DNA of 64,000 nucleotides from Methylobacterium platani (GTDB lineage: Bacteria; Pseudomonadota; Alphaproteobacteria; Rhizobiales; Beijerinckiaceae). Made by a program: the position numbers and the translations under genes. The notes below the pieces were generated by a model. That model saw only the letters and a list, made by a program, of their open reading frames with translations. It was not told where the DNA came from and made no database searches. Position 1 is the first letter of the stretch. Each line of letters opens with the position of its first letter. Below are positions 1 to 8,389 of the stretch, piece by piece. The stretch spans positions 102,780 through 166,779 of the forward strand of contig NZ_LWHQ01000013.1 of the NCBI RefSeq assembly GCF_001653715.1. The letters run 5' to 3'.

Positions 1-111
1 CCGATCCTGCGCGCCCGCAAGGACGATGCGAAGCTCGGCCACGTGCTCAGCAACTCCTTCGGCTTCGGCGGCACCAACGCCACCCTGGTGCTCAAGCACG
101 TCGACGCCTGA
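1..111 (+). CDS. fabB: Beta-ketoacyl-ACP synthase, 3' end only
   Basis: The window opens inside this gene; 36 codons and the stop are visible. The tail [16 protein letters not shown] is the conserved C-terminal motif of FabB/FabF condensing enzymes (elongating step of type II fatty acid synthesis, cytosol). The asparagine and glycines of GFGGTNA are typical of the family. fabI follows downstream on the same strand, and fabA-fabB-fabI neighbourhoods are common in alphaproteobacteria, so FabB is favoured over FabF. The rest of the gene lies outside the window, so the paralogue cannot be settled. Confidence 0.85.
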   Translation, partial: PILRARKDDAKLGHVLSNSFGFGGTNATLVLKHVDA

Positions 112-171
112 CCCTCCCCTCGCGGCGTGGACAGGAGCCCGCCCGCCGCGTAAAGGCCCGATCCACCGACA

Positions 172-219
172 CGAGAGCATCGCCCGATCACGTCGCGATC
201 GGGCGATGCTCTCGTTTTT
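172..219 (+). terminator. Intrinsic terminator between fabB and fabI
   Basis: A perfect 18-bp stem (172-189 pairing with 197-214) closes a 7-nt loop and is followed by five T residues at 215-219. This is a classical rho-independent terminator reading in the direction of fabB. It lies upstream of fabI, which implies that fabI has its own promoter between about 215 and 279 or depends on read-through. Confidence 0.9.
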
Positions 220-290
220 GAGGTTGCCGCATTTTCCCTCGACGAACCGGTTTCCACGTCGTCGGGAAATGCCTGAGTGGAGGATCGGGC

Positions 291-1118
291 GTGACGGGTT
301 TGATGGCAGGCAGGCGCGGCCTCGTGATGGGCGTCGCGAACGACCACTCCATCGCCTGGGGCATCGCCCGGGCCCTGGCGGCCCAGGGAGCCGAACTGGC
401 CTTCACCTACCAGGGCGAGGCGCTGGGGCGCCGGGTCGGGCCGCTGGCCAAGACCCTCGGCTCCTCCCTGGTGGTCCCCTGCGACGTCGAGGACCTCGCC
501 TCCGTCGACGCGACCTTCGCGGCCCTCGACGAGGCCTGGCCCGAGGGCTTCGACTTCGTCGTCCACGCCATCGGCTTCTCCGACAAGGCGCAGCTCAAGG
601 GCCGCTACGTCGACGCCACCACCCGGGAGAACTTCTCCCGCACGATGGTGATCTCGTGCTTCTCCTTCACGGAGATCGCCCAGCGGGCGGCCAAGCGCCT
701 GCGCCCCGGGGCTGCGCTGCTGACGCTGACCTATGGCGGCGCGACCCGCGTCATGCCGAACTACAACGTCATGGGCCTCGCCAAGGCGGCGCTCGAGGCC
801 TCGGTGCGCTACCTCGCGGCCGATCTCGGGCCGCAGGGGATCCGGGTCAACGCGCTCTCGGCCGGCCCGGTCCGGACGCTCGCCGGCGCCGGCATCGCCG
901 ATGCGCGGCTGATGTACAACCACCAGGCCGCCCACGCCCCCCTGCGCCGCACCGCGACCCTCGACGACATCGGCGGCTCGGCCCTCTACCTGCTCTCGCC
1001 GCTCTCGGGCAGCGTCACCGGCGAGGTCCACTTCGTCGATTCGGGCTACAACATCATCTCGATGCCGCGGCCGGACGTGCTGAAGGCGCAGGACGCCGCG
1101 GGCGTGACCGACGCCTGA
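291..1118 (+). CDS. fabI: Enoyl-ACP reductase FabI
   Basis: 275 residues, the usual FabI length. It reduces trans-2-enoyl-ACP with NAD(P)H in the last step of each fatty acid elongation cycle (cytosol, homotetramer). The N-terminal Rossmann motif reads GRRGLVMGVANDHSIAWGIA, the divergent FabI form of the SDR dinucleotide site. The Tyr-x6-Lys pair is seen in NYNVMGLAKAALE, and the C-terminal half ends in the substrate loop and a GEVHFVDSGYN strand. The GTG start at 291 is chosen because GGAGGA sits at 279-284 with ideal spacing; an ATG at 303 is the alternative. A strong terminator separates it from the upstream condensing enzyme. Confidence 0.93.
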   Translation: MTGLMAGRRGLVMGVANDHSIAWGIARALAAQGAELAFTYQGEALGRRVGPLAKTLGSSLVVPCDVEDLASVDATFAALDEAWPEGFDFVVHAIGFSDKAQLKGRYVDATTRENFSRTMVISCFSFTEIAQRAAKRLRPGAALLTLTYGGATRVMPNYNVMGLAKAALEASVRYLAADLGPQGIRVNALSAGPVRTLAGAGIADARLMYNHQAAHAPLRRTATLDDIGGSALYLLSPLSGSVTGEVHFVDSGYNIISMPRPDVLKAQDAAGVTDA

Positions 1119-1199
1119 GGCGGCGAACGGGGACCGCAGGCTCCCCGCGACGGGATCGACCGCGCCGGAGCACTCCTCCCGGCGCGGTATCCGACCCGA

Positions 1200-2156
1200 T
1201 CAGAGTTCCATCAGGTCGCGGCCGACGACGATCTCGCCCTTGAAGTGCGGCCGCACCGCGTCGAGCCAGACCTCGTCCTTGATGAACGGATAGCCGCCTG
1301 GCACGAAATGCGACAGGACCAGCGTCTTGACGCCGGCCTCGGTCGCGACGCGCCCGACCTCCTCGGTGGTGGTGTGGCTGGCGATCAGGTGCTCGCGCAG
1401 GGTCTTGGCGTTGGGCTCGGTGGCGATCAGCTTCTCGAGCTCGGGCAGGTACATGACCTCGTGGACGAGGACGTCGGCGCCCTTGGCGAGCGCGATCAGG
1501 TTCGGCGAGTAGCGGGTGTCGCCCGAGATCACGATCGAGCGGTCGGGGCAGTCGAAGCGGTACGCGAAGGCCGGCTCGACCGGCGGATGCTGGACCAGGG
1601 CCGCCGTCACGGTGACGCGCGCGTCGCGCATCACCGGGCCGGGCCCTGTGATCTCGTGCGGCACGATCAGGTCGGCGAGCGGCGGGCGCCCCTCGTCGGC
1701 CATCCGGGTCCTGATGTCGTAGTCGTTGAGGTCGAGGAACTGGCGCGTCATCCGGGCGAGCGGCGGCGGCCCGTAGGTGTCGACCCGGTGGGCGAGGTCG
1801 GTCGCCCAGGCGAGCAGGAGCACGTTGCCGTAATCGGCGTTGTGGTCCGAATGCTGGTGGGTGAGGAACACCGAGTCGAGCGAGCCGAGCTTCAGCTTGG
1901 CCAGCACCATCTGCCGCCCTGTCCCGTTCCCGGCATCGACCAGGTAGGTGTGCCCGTCGACGACGATCGCCTGGGCCGGCGCCGCCCGGTTCGGCTTCGG
2001 CGTCGGGCCGCCGGCCGTCCCGAGCAGGATCAGCCGCGAGCGGCGCGGGGCGGGCGCGGGCGTCTGCGAGGCCGCTCCCGTGACGGCGAGCGCGCCCATC
2101 GCCGCGCTGCCGCCGAGGAGCGTCCTGCGGGTCGGAGAAAGCGTGTGGTCGGGCAT
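1200..2156 (-). CDS. Exported MBL-fold metallo-hydrolase
   Basis: About 318 residues from the ATG at 2156; an in-frame ATG at 2189 would add 11 residues. The N-terminus has an RRTLLGG-type basic stretch and an Ala-rich hydrophobic segment (about residues 9-30), which looks like a Tat or Sec signal. The metal-binding motif HQHSDH comes about a third of the way in, followed by a later GDTRYS (metal Asp) and a C-terminal LSHFVP (metal His). These are hallmarks of the metallo-beta-lactamase fold in the RNase Z/arylsulfatase-like branch. The substrate cannot be read from the sequence. It is convergent with fabI and leaves only about 80 bases between them. Confidence 0.8.
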   Translation of the reverse strand: MPDHTLSPTRRTLLGGSAAMGALAVTGAASQTPAPAPRRSRLILLGTAGGPTPKPNRAAPAQAIVVDGHTYLVDAGNGTGRQMVLAKLKLGSLDSVFLTHQHSDHNADYGNVLLLAWATDLAHRVDTYGPPPLARMTRQFLDLNDYDIRTRMADEGRPPLADLIVPHEITGPGPVMRDARVTVTAALVQHPPVEPAFAYRFDCPDRSIVISGDTRYSPNLIALAKGADVLVHEVMYLPELEKLIATEPNAKTLREHLIASHTTTEEVGRVATEAGVKTLVLSHFVPGGYPFIKDEVWLDAVRPHFKGEIVVGRDLMEL

Positions 2157-2286
2157 GGAATCGTCCGCGAATGACCCAACGTCGGGCAAGCCCCCGCTCG
2201 TTCAGGAACCGGCGCGTCCCGTCAAGGTGGCGGGACGGTCCTGGCGCGACGATGCCGGGCGTCCTCTCCGGGGAGCGGTCCCCGGA

Positions 2287-4284
2287 TCACGCCGTCGCGC
2301 GCGCGGTACGGCCGAACATCCGTGACCACAGCCCGCTCGCGATCGCGGACTTGTCGAGATCGTGGATGTCCTGCGAGTAGGCCCCGGTATAGAGCTTGAC
2401 GATCATGCGGTCGCGGCACTCGCCGTCGAGGGCGTAGCTGAACCTCATCGCGTAGCGGCGCGAGGCGAGGCGGGAGACCTTCTCGATCGTGCAGCGCAGG
2501 TGGGGGAAGCGCTCCATCTCGAGGATGACCGCGTCGCCGGCCTGCGCGGTCGGCGCGGTGTCGAACTCGACGATGCCGCCTTCGAGCGAGAGGCTGGTGA
2601 CCCGGCCGGCGAGGGCCCCGTCCTCGGACTCGATCCGGGCCGCCTCGTCGGTCGCGAAGCTGTCGAGGAGCGGGCGCGGCTTCTCGAAGCAGATCAGGGC
2701 CGCCACCATCAGGACCGCGATGTTGACGACCGCCCAGTAGGCCGAGACGACCGAGAACTCGCCCTCGCCGATCCGCGACCATTCCGGGACGATGTTGACG
2801 ACGAGGCCGAGGGCGGTGACGGCGATCCAGAACGCGATCGAGAAGAAGGTGTAGGCGTCGAACTCCGATTCCTCGTTGCCGGACCCCTTGGGCGTCACCC
2901 GGAACGGCGTGCCGAACGGCTTGACCAGGCTGGAGAGCACGACCGGCAACATGCGGAAGGTGGCGAAGGCGCCGACCGCCGAGGAGACCAGCGGCAGGTA
3001 GCGCGTCGGGGTGAGCCAGCCCATCAGGAGGAAGTAGGCGGCCAGCACCGGCAGCTGGTACCAGACGATGTCCTGCGTCCCGGTGAAGTAGAGCGGCGCC
3101 GCACCGGTCCAGAGATAGACTGCGGGCACCACCAGGATGACGAAGCGCACCGTGTACTGGACGAGCCAGGACAGCGGCAGGAACATGAACCGCTGGAACA
3201 GGGTCAGGCCCGGCCCGCGCAGCGGCCCGTTATGCAGGTAGATCGTCTGGATGCCGCCCCGGCACCAGCGGCCGCGCTGGATGAAGTAGCCCTTCAGGTT
3301 CTCGGCCGCGAGGCCCATCGACAGGCGCTCGTTGAGGTAGCGCGTCTTGTAGCCCCGGTTGAGCAGCGCCAGGGTGGTGAGCAGGTCCTCGGTGATCGAA
3401 TCGTGCGGGAAGCCGCCGATCTCCTCGACCGCCGACCGCCGCGCGATCGAGCACGAGCCGCAGCAGAAGCTGACGTCCCAGGCGTCTCGGCTCGCCGCCA
3501 TCTCGTCGAAGAACAGGCGCTGCTCGTCCGGCCACACCGTCTCGAGGCTGAGGTTGGACTGGACCGGATCCTTGTTGAAGAAGTGCTGCGGCGTCTGGAC
3601 GATGCCGATCGTCGGGTCCTCGAAGAACGGCACCGTGCGGCGCAGGAAGCTGCGATAGGGCACGAAGTCGGCGTCGAAGATCGCGATGAACTCTCCCGAC
3701 GAGACGGTCAGGCCGTTGTTCATGTTGCCGGCCTTGGCGTGCGAATTGTCCGGCCGTGTGACGTGGACGACGCCCTTCGACTCGCAATACTCCTTCAGCC
3801 AGGAGCGCCGCTTGTCGTCCAGCACGTAGACCGTGAGCTTGTCGCGCGGGTAGTCGAGGGCCAGCGCACCGACGATGGTGCGCTCGAGGACGTCGATCGG
3901 CTCGTTGTAGGTCGGGATGAACACGTCGACCGTCGGCAGATCGGCGGCGCTCCGGGTGAAGAACGTCGCCTCGCGCCGGTCCGCTTCGGCGCTGCGGTCG
4001 ACGTAGCGGCTCATCGCGACGAGGAACAGCAGGATGTCGGCGAAGGCGCCGAGTTCGACGAGGAAGACGAACCACGTCCAGACGAAGCCGAAGCTCCAGT
4101 CGACCGGATGGGCCAGCACCGTCGCGAAGAACCGCCACGTCGTGTAGCGCAGGGCGACCGCGAGCACGAACAGGCAGGTGATCGCCCGCGACCACGTCCT
4201 GTCCCTCGGCCAGTTGAGGCTGAAGATGAAGAAGAACGCGACGACGACCAGGGTCGGGGCGAGGCTTACGAGATGCTGAACCAT
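2287..4284 (-). CDS. Cellulose-synthase-like GT2 with C-terminal PilZ-like domain
   Basis: 665 residues. It is probably an inner-membrane processive glycosyltransferase making an exopolysaccharide. Two N-terminal membrane helices precede a GT2 domain with all processive motifs: the UDP-binding TYNEP and VLDDK, the DxD motif in FDADF, TED in SITEDLLTTL, and QRGRW for acceptor binding. At least five more helices follow, then about 110 residues with a PilZ-like fold signature (SLSLEGG). The two PilZ c-di-GMP motifs are imperfect: the RxxxR position reads RPLLD and the D/N-x-S-x-x-G position starts with Ser. It overlaps the HlyD-like gene by 19 bases, so the two are probably translated together. 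No bcsB, bcsZ or bcsC homologue is nearby, so the product need not be cellulose. The long in-frame extension to 5496 is not coding. Confidence 0.85.
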   Translation of the reverse strand: MVQHLVSLAPTLVVVAFFFIFSLNWPRDRTWSRAITCLFVLAVALRYTTWRFFATVLAHPVDWSFGFVWTWFVFLVELGAFADILLFLVAMSRYVDRSAEADRREATFFTRSAADLPTVDVFIPTYNEPIDVLERTIVGALALDYPRDKLTVYVLDDKRRSWLKEYCESKGVVHVTRPDNSHAKAGNMNNGLTVSSGEFIAIFDADFVPYRSFLRRTVPFFEDPTIGIVQTPQHFFNKDPVQSNLSLETVWPDEQRLFFDEMAASRDAWDVSFCCGSCSIARRSAVEEIGGFPHDSITEDLLTTLALLNRGYKTRYLNERLSMGLAAENLKGYFIQRGRWCRGGIQTIYLHNGPLRGPGLTLFQRFMFLPLSWLVQYTVRFVILVVPAVYLWTGAAPLYFTGTQDIVWYQLPVLAAYFLLMGWLTPTRYLPLVSSAVGAFATFRMLPVVLSSLVKPFGTPFRVTPKGSGNEESEFDAYTFFSIAFWIAVTALGLVVNIVPEWSRIGEGEFSVVSAYWAVVNIAVLMVAALICFEKPRPLLDSFATDEAARIESEDGALAGRVTSLSLEGGIVEFDTAPTAQAGDAVILEMERFPHLRCTIEKVSRLASRRYAMRFSYALDGECRDRMIVKLYTGAYSQDIHDLDKSAIASGLWSRMFGRTARATA

Positions 4285-5501
4285 AGGCTCTTCACCCAGT
4301 TCAGGAGCTGATGCCGCCGGGTGGCGCGGGCGATCCGGACCTGCACCGAGCGGCCGACCTGGCAGAAATTCGCGAAGTCGCGCTGCATGGCGTTCGGTTC
4401 GAGGGCGACGCGGATGCGGGCGCTCTTGCCGCGGCTCTCCGGCAGGACCGCCGCGAGCACCAGCTCCTCCACCGCCGCGCTCGACCCGCGCACCGACAGC
4501 ACGGTGCCGAGGATGATCTGGCTGCTGCCGAGACGGCGCACCTCGGCCGTCGCGCCGGGCCGGATGTCGTCGTAATCGACCTCGTTGACCAGGATGTCGA
4601 CGAAGAGGTCGCGGCAATCGAGCAGGCGCGTCAGCTCGTTGCCGACGACGACGTTCGACCCGGCCACCACGTTGTTGCGCCAGATCACGCCGTCGAAGGG
4701 AACGCGGACGATCGCCGTCGAGAGCCGGTCGTTGCGCTCGCGCTCGAGGTCCATCTGGTGCTCGAGCTGCTGGATGCGGGCGCGCTCGGCCCGGGCCTGC
4801 ATCTGCACGTTGGCGAGCTGGATCGCGACCTCGTCCTGGCGTTGCTGCGAGTACGGCACGTCGTTGCGGCCCTCGCCGACGAAGGTGCCCTTGCGCAACG
4901 CCTCCAGCTGCCGGGTCAGGCGCTCGAGGTCGGCCTTGGCGATCGCCTGCTCGCTCGCGGCCGCCACCGAGGCGGCCCGGGCCTGCTCGACGGAGCTGCC
5001 GGCGACGACGCCGGTCGCACCGAGCGTCGTCTTGCGGACGAGGTCGGCCTGCGCCGAGACCTGCTGGGCCTGCGCCGCCGTGATCCGCTGCTGGCGGATG
5101 ACGATCTCCTGCTGGATGCCGGTGATGCTGGCCTGCTGATACTCCTTCAGCCGTCCCGCGAGATCGCCCTTGATGGCGGTGAGCGAGGCGATCTGGCCTT
5201 CGAGTGCGCGCAACCGCTCGCGGGTCGCGCCGAGATCCGCTTCCAGCTGCGCCTCGGCCGTCCGGGCGATGCGCTCGTTCCTGATCCGGAAGAGCTGCTC
5301 GCCCTCGGGGACGGCGGTGCCGACCTTCGGCGGCGTCGCCGAGACGACGCCCTCGATCGGCGCGGCGATCACGGTGAAGCGGGCATTCACCGTCCCGTCG
5401 AGGCTGGTATAGCCGGTGACGGCCGGCAAGATCGCCAGGATGGCCGCCCCAAGCAGCAGCACACCGATGAGGATGCGCATCACCCGGCTGTTCCACAGCA
5501 T
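4266..5501 (-). CDS. HlyD-like periplasmic adaptor of the polysaccharide synthase
   Basis: 411 residues. One N-terminal transmembrane helix (about residues 9-30) is followed by a split biotinyl-lipoyl-like beta domain. A long Gln/Ala/Glu-rich coiled-coil hairpin (roughly residues 75-260) comes next, then the second lipoyl half (VRVPFDGVIWRNNVVAGS) and a beta-barrel region. This is the membrane fusion protein architecture seen in HlyD/EmrA and in the periplasmic part of Alg44. It directly precedes and overlaps the GT2-PilZ gene, so it probably forms the periplasmic conduit or docking partner for polymer export. It has no PilZ domain of its own; in this locus the PilZ-like domain is on the transferase. 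Confidence 0.83.
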   Translation of the reverse strand: MLWNSRVMRILIGVLLLGAAILAILPAVTGYTSLDGTVNARFTVIAAPIEGVVSATPPKVGTAVPEGEQLFRIRNERIARTAEAQLEADLGATRERLRALEGQIASLTAIKGDLAGRLKEYQQASITGIQQEIVIRQQRITAAQAQQVSAQADLVRKTTLGATGVVAGSSVEQARAASVAAASEQAIAKADLERLTRQLEALRKGTFVGEGRNDVPYSQQRQDEVAIQLANVQMQARAERARIQQLEHQMDLERERNDRLSTAIVRVPFDGVIWRNNVVAGSNVVVGNELTRLLDCRDLFVDILVNEVDYDDIRPGATAEVRRLGSSQIILGTVLSVRGSSAAVEELVLAAVLPESRGKSARIRVALEPNAMQRDFANFCQVGRSVQVRIARATRRHQLLNWVKSLWFSIS

Positions 5502-6015
5502 TCCTGAAACCCCGATCGTCTCCTTTTGTCGAAAATAACGGGTACGGTGAGGATTGGTTTCAGCCTTCGATACTTAAGAATTTAATTTAATATCATCGTA
5601 TATTGTAGAAATACGACGAAAATTTCATTTTGACAATGGTCCGTGCTTCACGCAACGTGCGCCTTGCATCGATCAGCAGGATGTTCGTAAAAACTAAGCT
5701 GAGAAATCAAGAGCCGATGGCTTCAGTTGCGATATCGAAAAACAATCAGTGATTGCATTTCAAGGCGGGTGACAACGCCGATCCACGCGACCATGCGCCA
5801 AGATCGACCCGAACGGCGTGCGGTATCGCCGGGCGCGACGATCTTCGGCCGGGGATGGCGGATGGCGTCCCGCTCCGCGGCGATCTTTGCGACATCTGTG
5901 CCGCGTCGCTGCTGATCGGACGGACCGCCGGTCGTCGGCGCGCCTCGCATCGCCGAACCTTGCGGTCGCACCCGCGCCGGTCGTCGGCGCGCCGGCGGGG
6001 GCCGGGCCCCTCCCC
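5502..6015. other. Intergenic region with AT-rich core, probable promoter
   Basis: 514 bases with no credible gene. The stretch from about 5560 to 5720 is strikingly AT-rich against its surroundings (runs such as TTTAATTTAATATCATCG). It lies directly upstream of the minus-strand HlyD/GT2 pair, so it most likely carries that operon's promoter and regulatory sites. The part from 5750 to 6015 returns to high GC and holds only shadow reading frames. Confidence 0.5.
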
Positions 6016-7065
6016 TCACGCCGCCCGGTCGGCGGGCCTCTCCTCCACCAGGGCGACCACGTCCTCCCAGCGCGACAGGAAGGCGGCGACGCAGTCCGGG
6101 TCGAAATGCGAGCCCGACTGCTCCTCGAGGAAGCGGCGCGCCCGCTCCAGCGGCCAGCCGGGCTTGTAGACCCGGGCCGAGATCAGGGCGTCGAACACGT
6201 CGGCGACGGCGGTGATGCGGCCGGGCAGCGGGATCTCGGTGCCCTTGAGGCCCTGCGGGTAGCCGGCGCCGTCCCAGCGCTCGTGATGGGTCAGCGCGAT
6301 CTCGGCGGCGAGCCGCAGCAGGCGCGACGGGCTGTCGTGCAGCATGCGGTAGCCGCGCAGGGCGTGCTGCATCATCTCGCAGCGCTCCGGCTCGGTCAGC
6401 GGCCCGGGCTTGCGCAGGATGCTGTCGGCGACGCCGATCTTGCCGATGTCGTGCATGGTGGAGGCGAGCGCGATGTCGTTGCCCTCCTCCTCCGACAGGC
6501 CGAGCCCGTCGGCGATGGCGAGCACGCAGCCGGCCACCCGGGTCAGGTGGTCGCCGGCCTGGTCGTCGCGGAACTCGGCCGCCAGCATCAGCCGGCGGAT
6601 GATCTCGCGCTCGCGCTCCTGGCTCTCGGCGGCCGCGCGCTCGACCTCGCGGGCGAGCGTCCGGGCCTGGCTCTCCACCGCGCCCTGCGCGCGGGCGAGC
6701 GCGATCAGGTTGCGGCCGCGCAGGGCGAGGTCCGATTCGTCGAACGGCGCCGCCACCACGTCGGTGGCGCCGGCCTCCAGGGCGCGGCGGCGCATCTCGG
6801 CCGGGTCGCCGTCGGCGAGGAGCAGGATCGAGGACCGGGCGAGGTGGGGCCGCAGGCGCAGGGAGCGGATCAGCGCCGTCGCGTCGAGGCCCGGCCCGGA
6901 TTCGATCAGGACGAGATCCGCCGCGTGCCGCGCGAGGACATCCAGCGCCGCGCCGGCCGTCGGCACGACGAGGACCGGCAGGCCCGCCGCGAACAGCCGC
7001 GTCAGCCCGCCGGGATCGGGCCGGGCCGTGACGACCACGACGGCGGGATCGGCTGCATGGGTCAT
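6016..7065 (-). CDS. HD-GYP protein with degenerate receiver domain
   Basis: 349 residues from the ATG at 7065; a longer frame to 7155 is less likely. The C-terminal half is an HD-GYP domain with MHDIGKIG, the HHERWDGAGYP motif and the downstream ADVFDAL, typical of c-di-GMP phosphodiesterases. The N-terminal 120 residues fold like a response-regulator receiver but lack its active residues. The acidic pair is replaced (VVVVTAR), the phospho-acceptor position reads LIESG with Glu, and the conserved Lys before Pro-Phe is Ala (APFDE). A short helical linker (about 130-165) joins the two. It lies 515 bases upstream of the GT2-PilZ locus on the same strand, which hints at c-di-GMP control of that locus. 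It may act without phosphorylation. Confidence 0.85.
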   Translation of the reverse strand: MTHAADPAVVVVTARPDPGGLTRLFAAGLPVLVVPTAGAALDVLARHAADLVLIESGPGLDATALIRSLRLRPHLARSSILLLADGDPAEMRRRALEAGATDVVAAPFDESDLALRGRNLIALARAQGAVESQARTLAREVERAAAESQEREREIIRRLMLAAEFRDDQAGDHLTRVAGCVLAIADGLGLSEEEGNDIALASTMHDIGKIGVADSILRKPGPLTEPERCEMMQHALRGYRMLHDSPSRLLRLAAEIALTHHERWDGAGYPQGLKGTEIPLPGRITAVADVFDALISARVYKPGWPLERARRFLEEQSGSHFDPDCVAAFLSRWEDVVALVEERPADRAA

Positions 7066-7240
7066 GGTCCCCGGATGTCCTTTCCGAACCGGATGATGGC
7101 TCAAACTGCCGCAATTTGATAAAGCATTCTTTAAGCTTCGACACCACCAGGGCACCCTGCCGGTTGTGCTGTGCCCTTGCGTAAATCCTTGGTGCCGAAC
7201 CGCTTTCCTTGCCCGGACCGACGAATGGCGGAGGAGTGCT

Positions 7241-7314
7241 TAGAGCGTTGCCCGACGAGGCGGATACCGCTTCGTCGAGAAGAAAACGCGGCAAGATCAA
7301 AGACCTGGAGCGCT
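7241..7314. repeat. Possible Hyphomicrobiales-type intergenic repeat
   Basis: Within the 278-base gap between the HD-GYP gene and the Rrf2-like gene, this segment begins TAGAGCG and ends AAGATCAAAGACCTGGAGCGC. That layout resembles short imperfect palindromes (ends AGAGC and GAGCGCT) common between genes in Methylobacterium genomes. The resemblance is from memory, not a search. No gene is seen in the rest of the gap. Confidence 0.35.
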
Positions 7315-7343
7315 GCCGGATCGCCGCGCGATCGGGCGGCGCC

Positions 7344-7865
7344 CTAGATGGTGAAATCGGGGCCGGCCCGGGGGCCGGCGACCGCGGCGGCCTCGGCCCG
7401 GCCGCAGAGATCCTCCACCGTGACCGAATCGAGCGCTGCAAGGTAGGCGCCGGCCGCCTCCGCCACCAGGGGCGCGACGACGAGGTCGGCGAGAGTCCCG
7501 GAGCCGCCCCCGGACTCACCGCCCCCGGACTCGCCGCCCTCCTCCCGCGCGCCCATCGCCAGCACCGCCCGGGCGATGTCCCCGGCGCTGATGCGGCGGC
7601 GCTCGCGGGCGAGCTCGTAGCCGCCATGCGGCCCGCGCAGGCCCTTGAGCAGGCCGTGATGCACCAGCGCCTGCAGCACCGCCTCGAGGTGGCGCGGCGG
7701 CAGGGCGTGGCGGACGGCCAGCGCCTTGGCGCTCACCGGCTGGGGCCGCGCGTGGAGCGCGATGTCGACCATCGCGGCGAGCGCCAGCGCGAGGCGCGGC
7801 GGCGCCAGCGGCGAGCCCGCGGCCGGCCGGTGCGGGCCGGCGGGATGAGGCGCCGTCGCGTCCAA
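7344..7865 (-). CDS. Rrf2-family transcriptional regulator without Fe-S cysteines
   Basis: About 173 residues from a TTG at 7865, preceded by TGAGGGCGCGC as a ribosome site and 8 bases after the dut stop. The internal ATG at 7772 would delete most of helix 1. The winged helix reads LALALAAMVDIALHA, then ALPPRHLEAVLQALVHHGLL and the wing GLRGPHGGYELAR, close to the Rrf2/IscR/NsrR pattern. The three clustered cysteines that hold the Fe-S cluster are absent; only one Cys remains near the C-terminus. In their place is a Gly/Ser/Glu-rich linker of about 18 residues. It may sense something other than a cluster. The gene closes a minus-strand run with citE-like and dut. Confidence 0.72.
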   Translation of the reverse strand: MDATAPHPAGPHRPAAGSPLAPPRLALALAAMVDIALHARPQPVSAKALAVRHALPPRHLEAVLQALVHHGLLKGLRGPHGGYELARERRRISAGDIARAVLAMGAREEGGESGGGESGGGSGTLADLVVAPLVAEAAGAYLAALDSVTVEDLCGRAEAAAVAGPRAGPDFTI

Positions 7866-7873
7866 GCGCGCCC

Positions 7874-8389
7874 TCAGCCGTGCCCGGTGGAGCCGAAGCC
7901 GCCGGCGCCGCGCGCCTCGGCCGCGCCGTCCATCGCGGGAAACGCCTCGACCACCCGCAGCGACGGTCGCACCACCCGGGTGAAGACGAGCTGCGCGATG
8001 CGCTCGCCCGGCCGGACCGTGAGGGGGGCGGTGCCCGGCGGGTTGCGGTTCCAGGCCGAGATCATCAGCGGGCCCTCGTAATCGGCGTCGATCACCCCGA
8101 CGGTGTTGCCGAGCACCAGCCCGTCGCGATGGCCGAGCCCGGAGCGCGGCGCCACCAGGGCGCACCAACCGGGGTCGCGGATCGCCAGGGCGAAGCCGGC
8201 CGGGATCAGCACCGCTGGCGCCTGCGGTTCGAGGGTCGCGGGCGCGTCGAGGCAGGCATGGAGGTCGAGCCCTGCTGCCAGCGCCGAGCCCCAGCGCGGA
8301 AAGCCCCACCCGGGCAGGCGTGGATCGAGGATCCGCACCGCCACGTCGAGACCGCTCTCGGCGTGGGCTGTCATGGCGGGACTGTTCAT
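7874..8389 (-). CDS. dut: dUTP diphosphatase
   Basis: 171 residues. It hydrolyses dUTP to dUMP and pyrophosphate, protecting DNA from uracil and feeding dTMP synthesis. All five trimeric dUTPase motifs are present in order: AAGLDLHA (1), PRSGLGHRDG (2), GVIDADYEG with the catalytic Asp (3), RIAQLVF (4) and RGAGGFGSTG (5, the C-terminal P-loop-like tail). It is slightly longer than most because of an N-terminal extension; a second ATG at 8374 is possible. The ATG at 8389 overlaps the upstream stop as ATGA, implying translational coupling. Confidence 0.95.
   Translation of the reverse strand: MNSPAMTAHAESGLDVAVRILDPRLPGWGFPRWGSALAAGLDLHACLDAPATLEPQAPAVLIPAGFALAIRDPGWCALVAPRSGLGHRDGLVLGNTVGVIDADYEGPLMISAWNRNPPGTAPLTVRPGERIAQLVFTRVVRPSLRVVEAFPAMDGAAEARGAGGFGSTGHG

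Noticed and set aside
2287..5496. A single 1069-residue reading frame spanning both polysaccharide genes
   Set aside because: Only the part from the ATG at 4284 shows domains. The 5' portion is an Arg-rich shadow of the HlyD-like gene, which has all its features in another frame.
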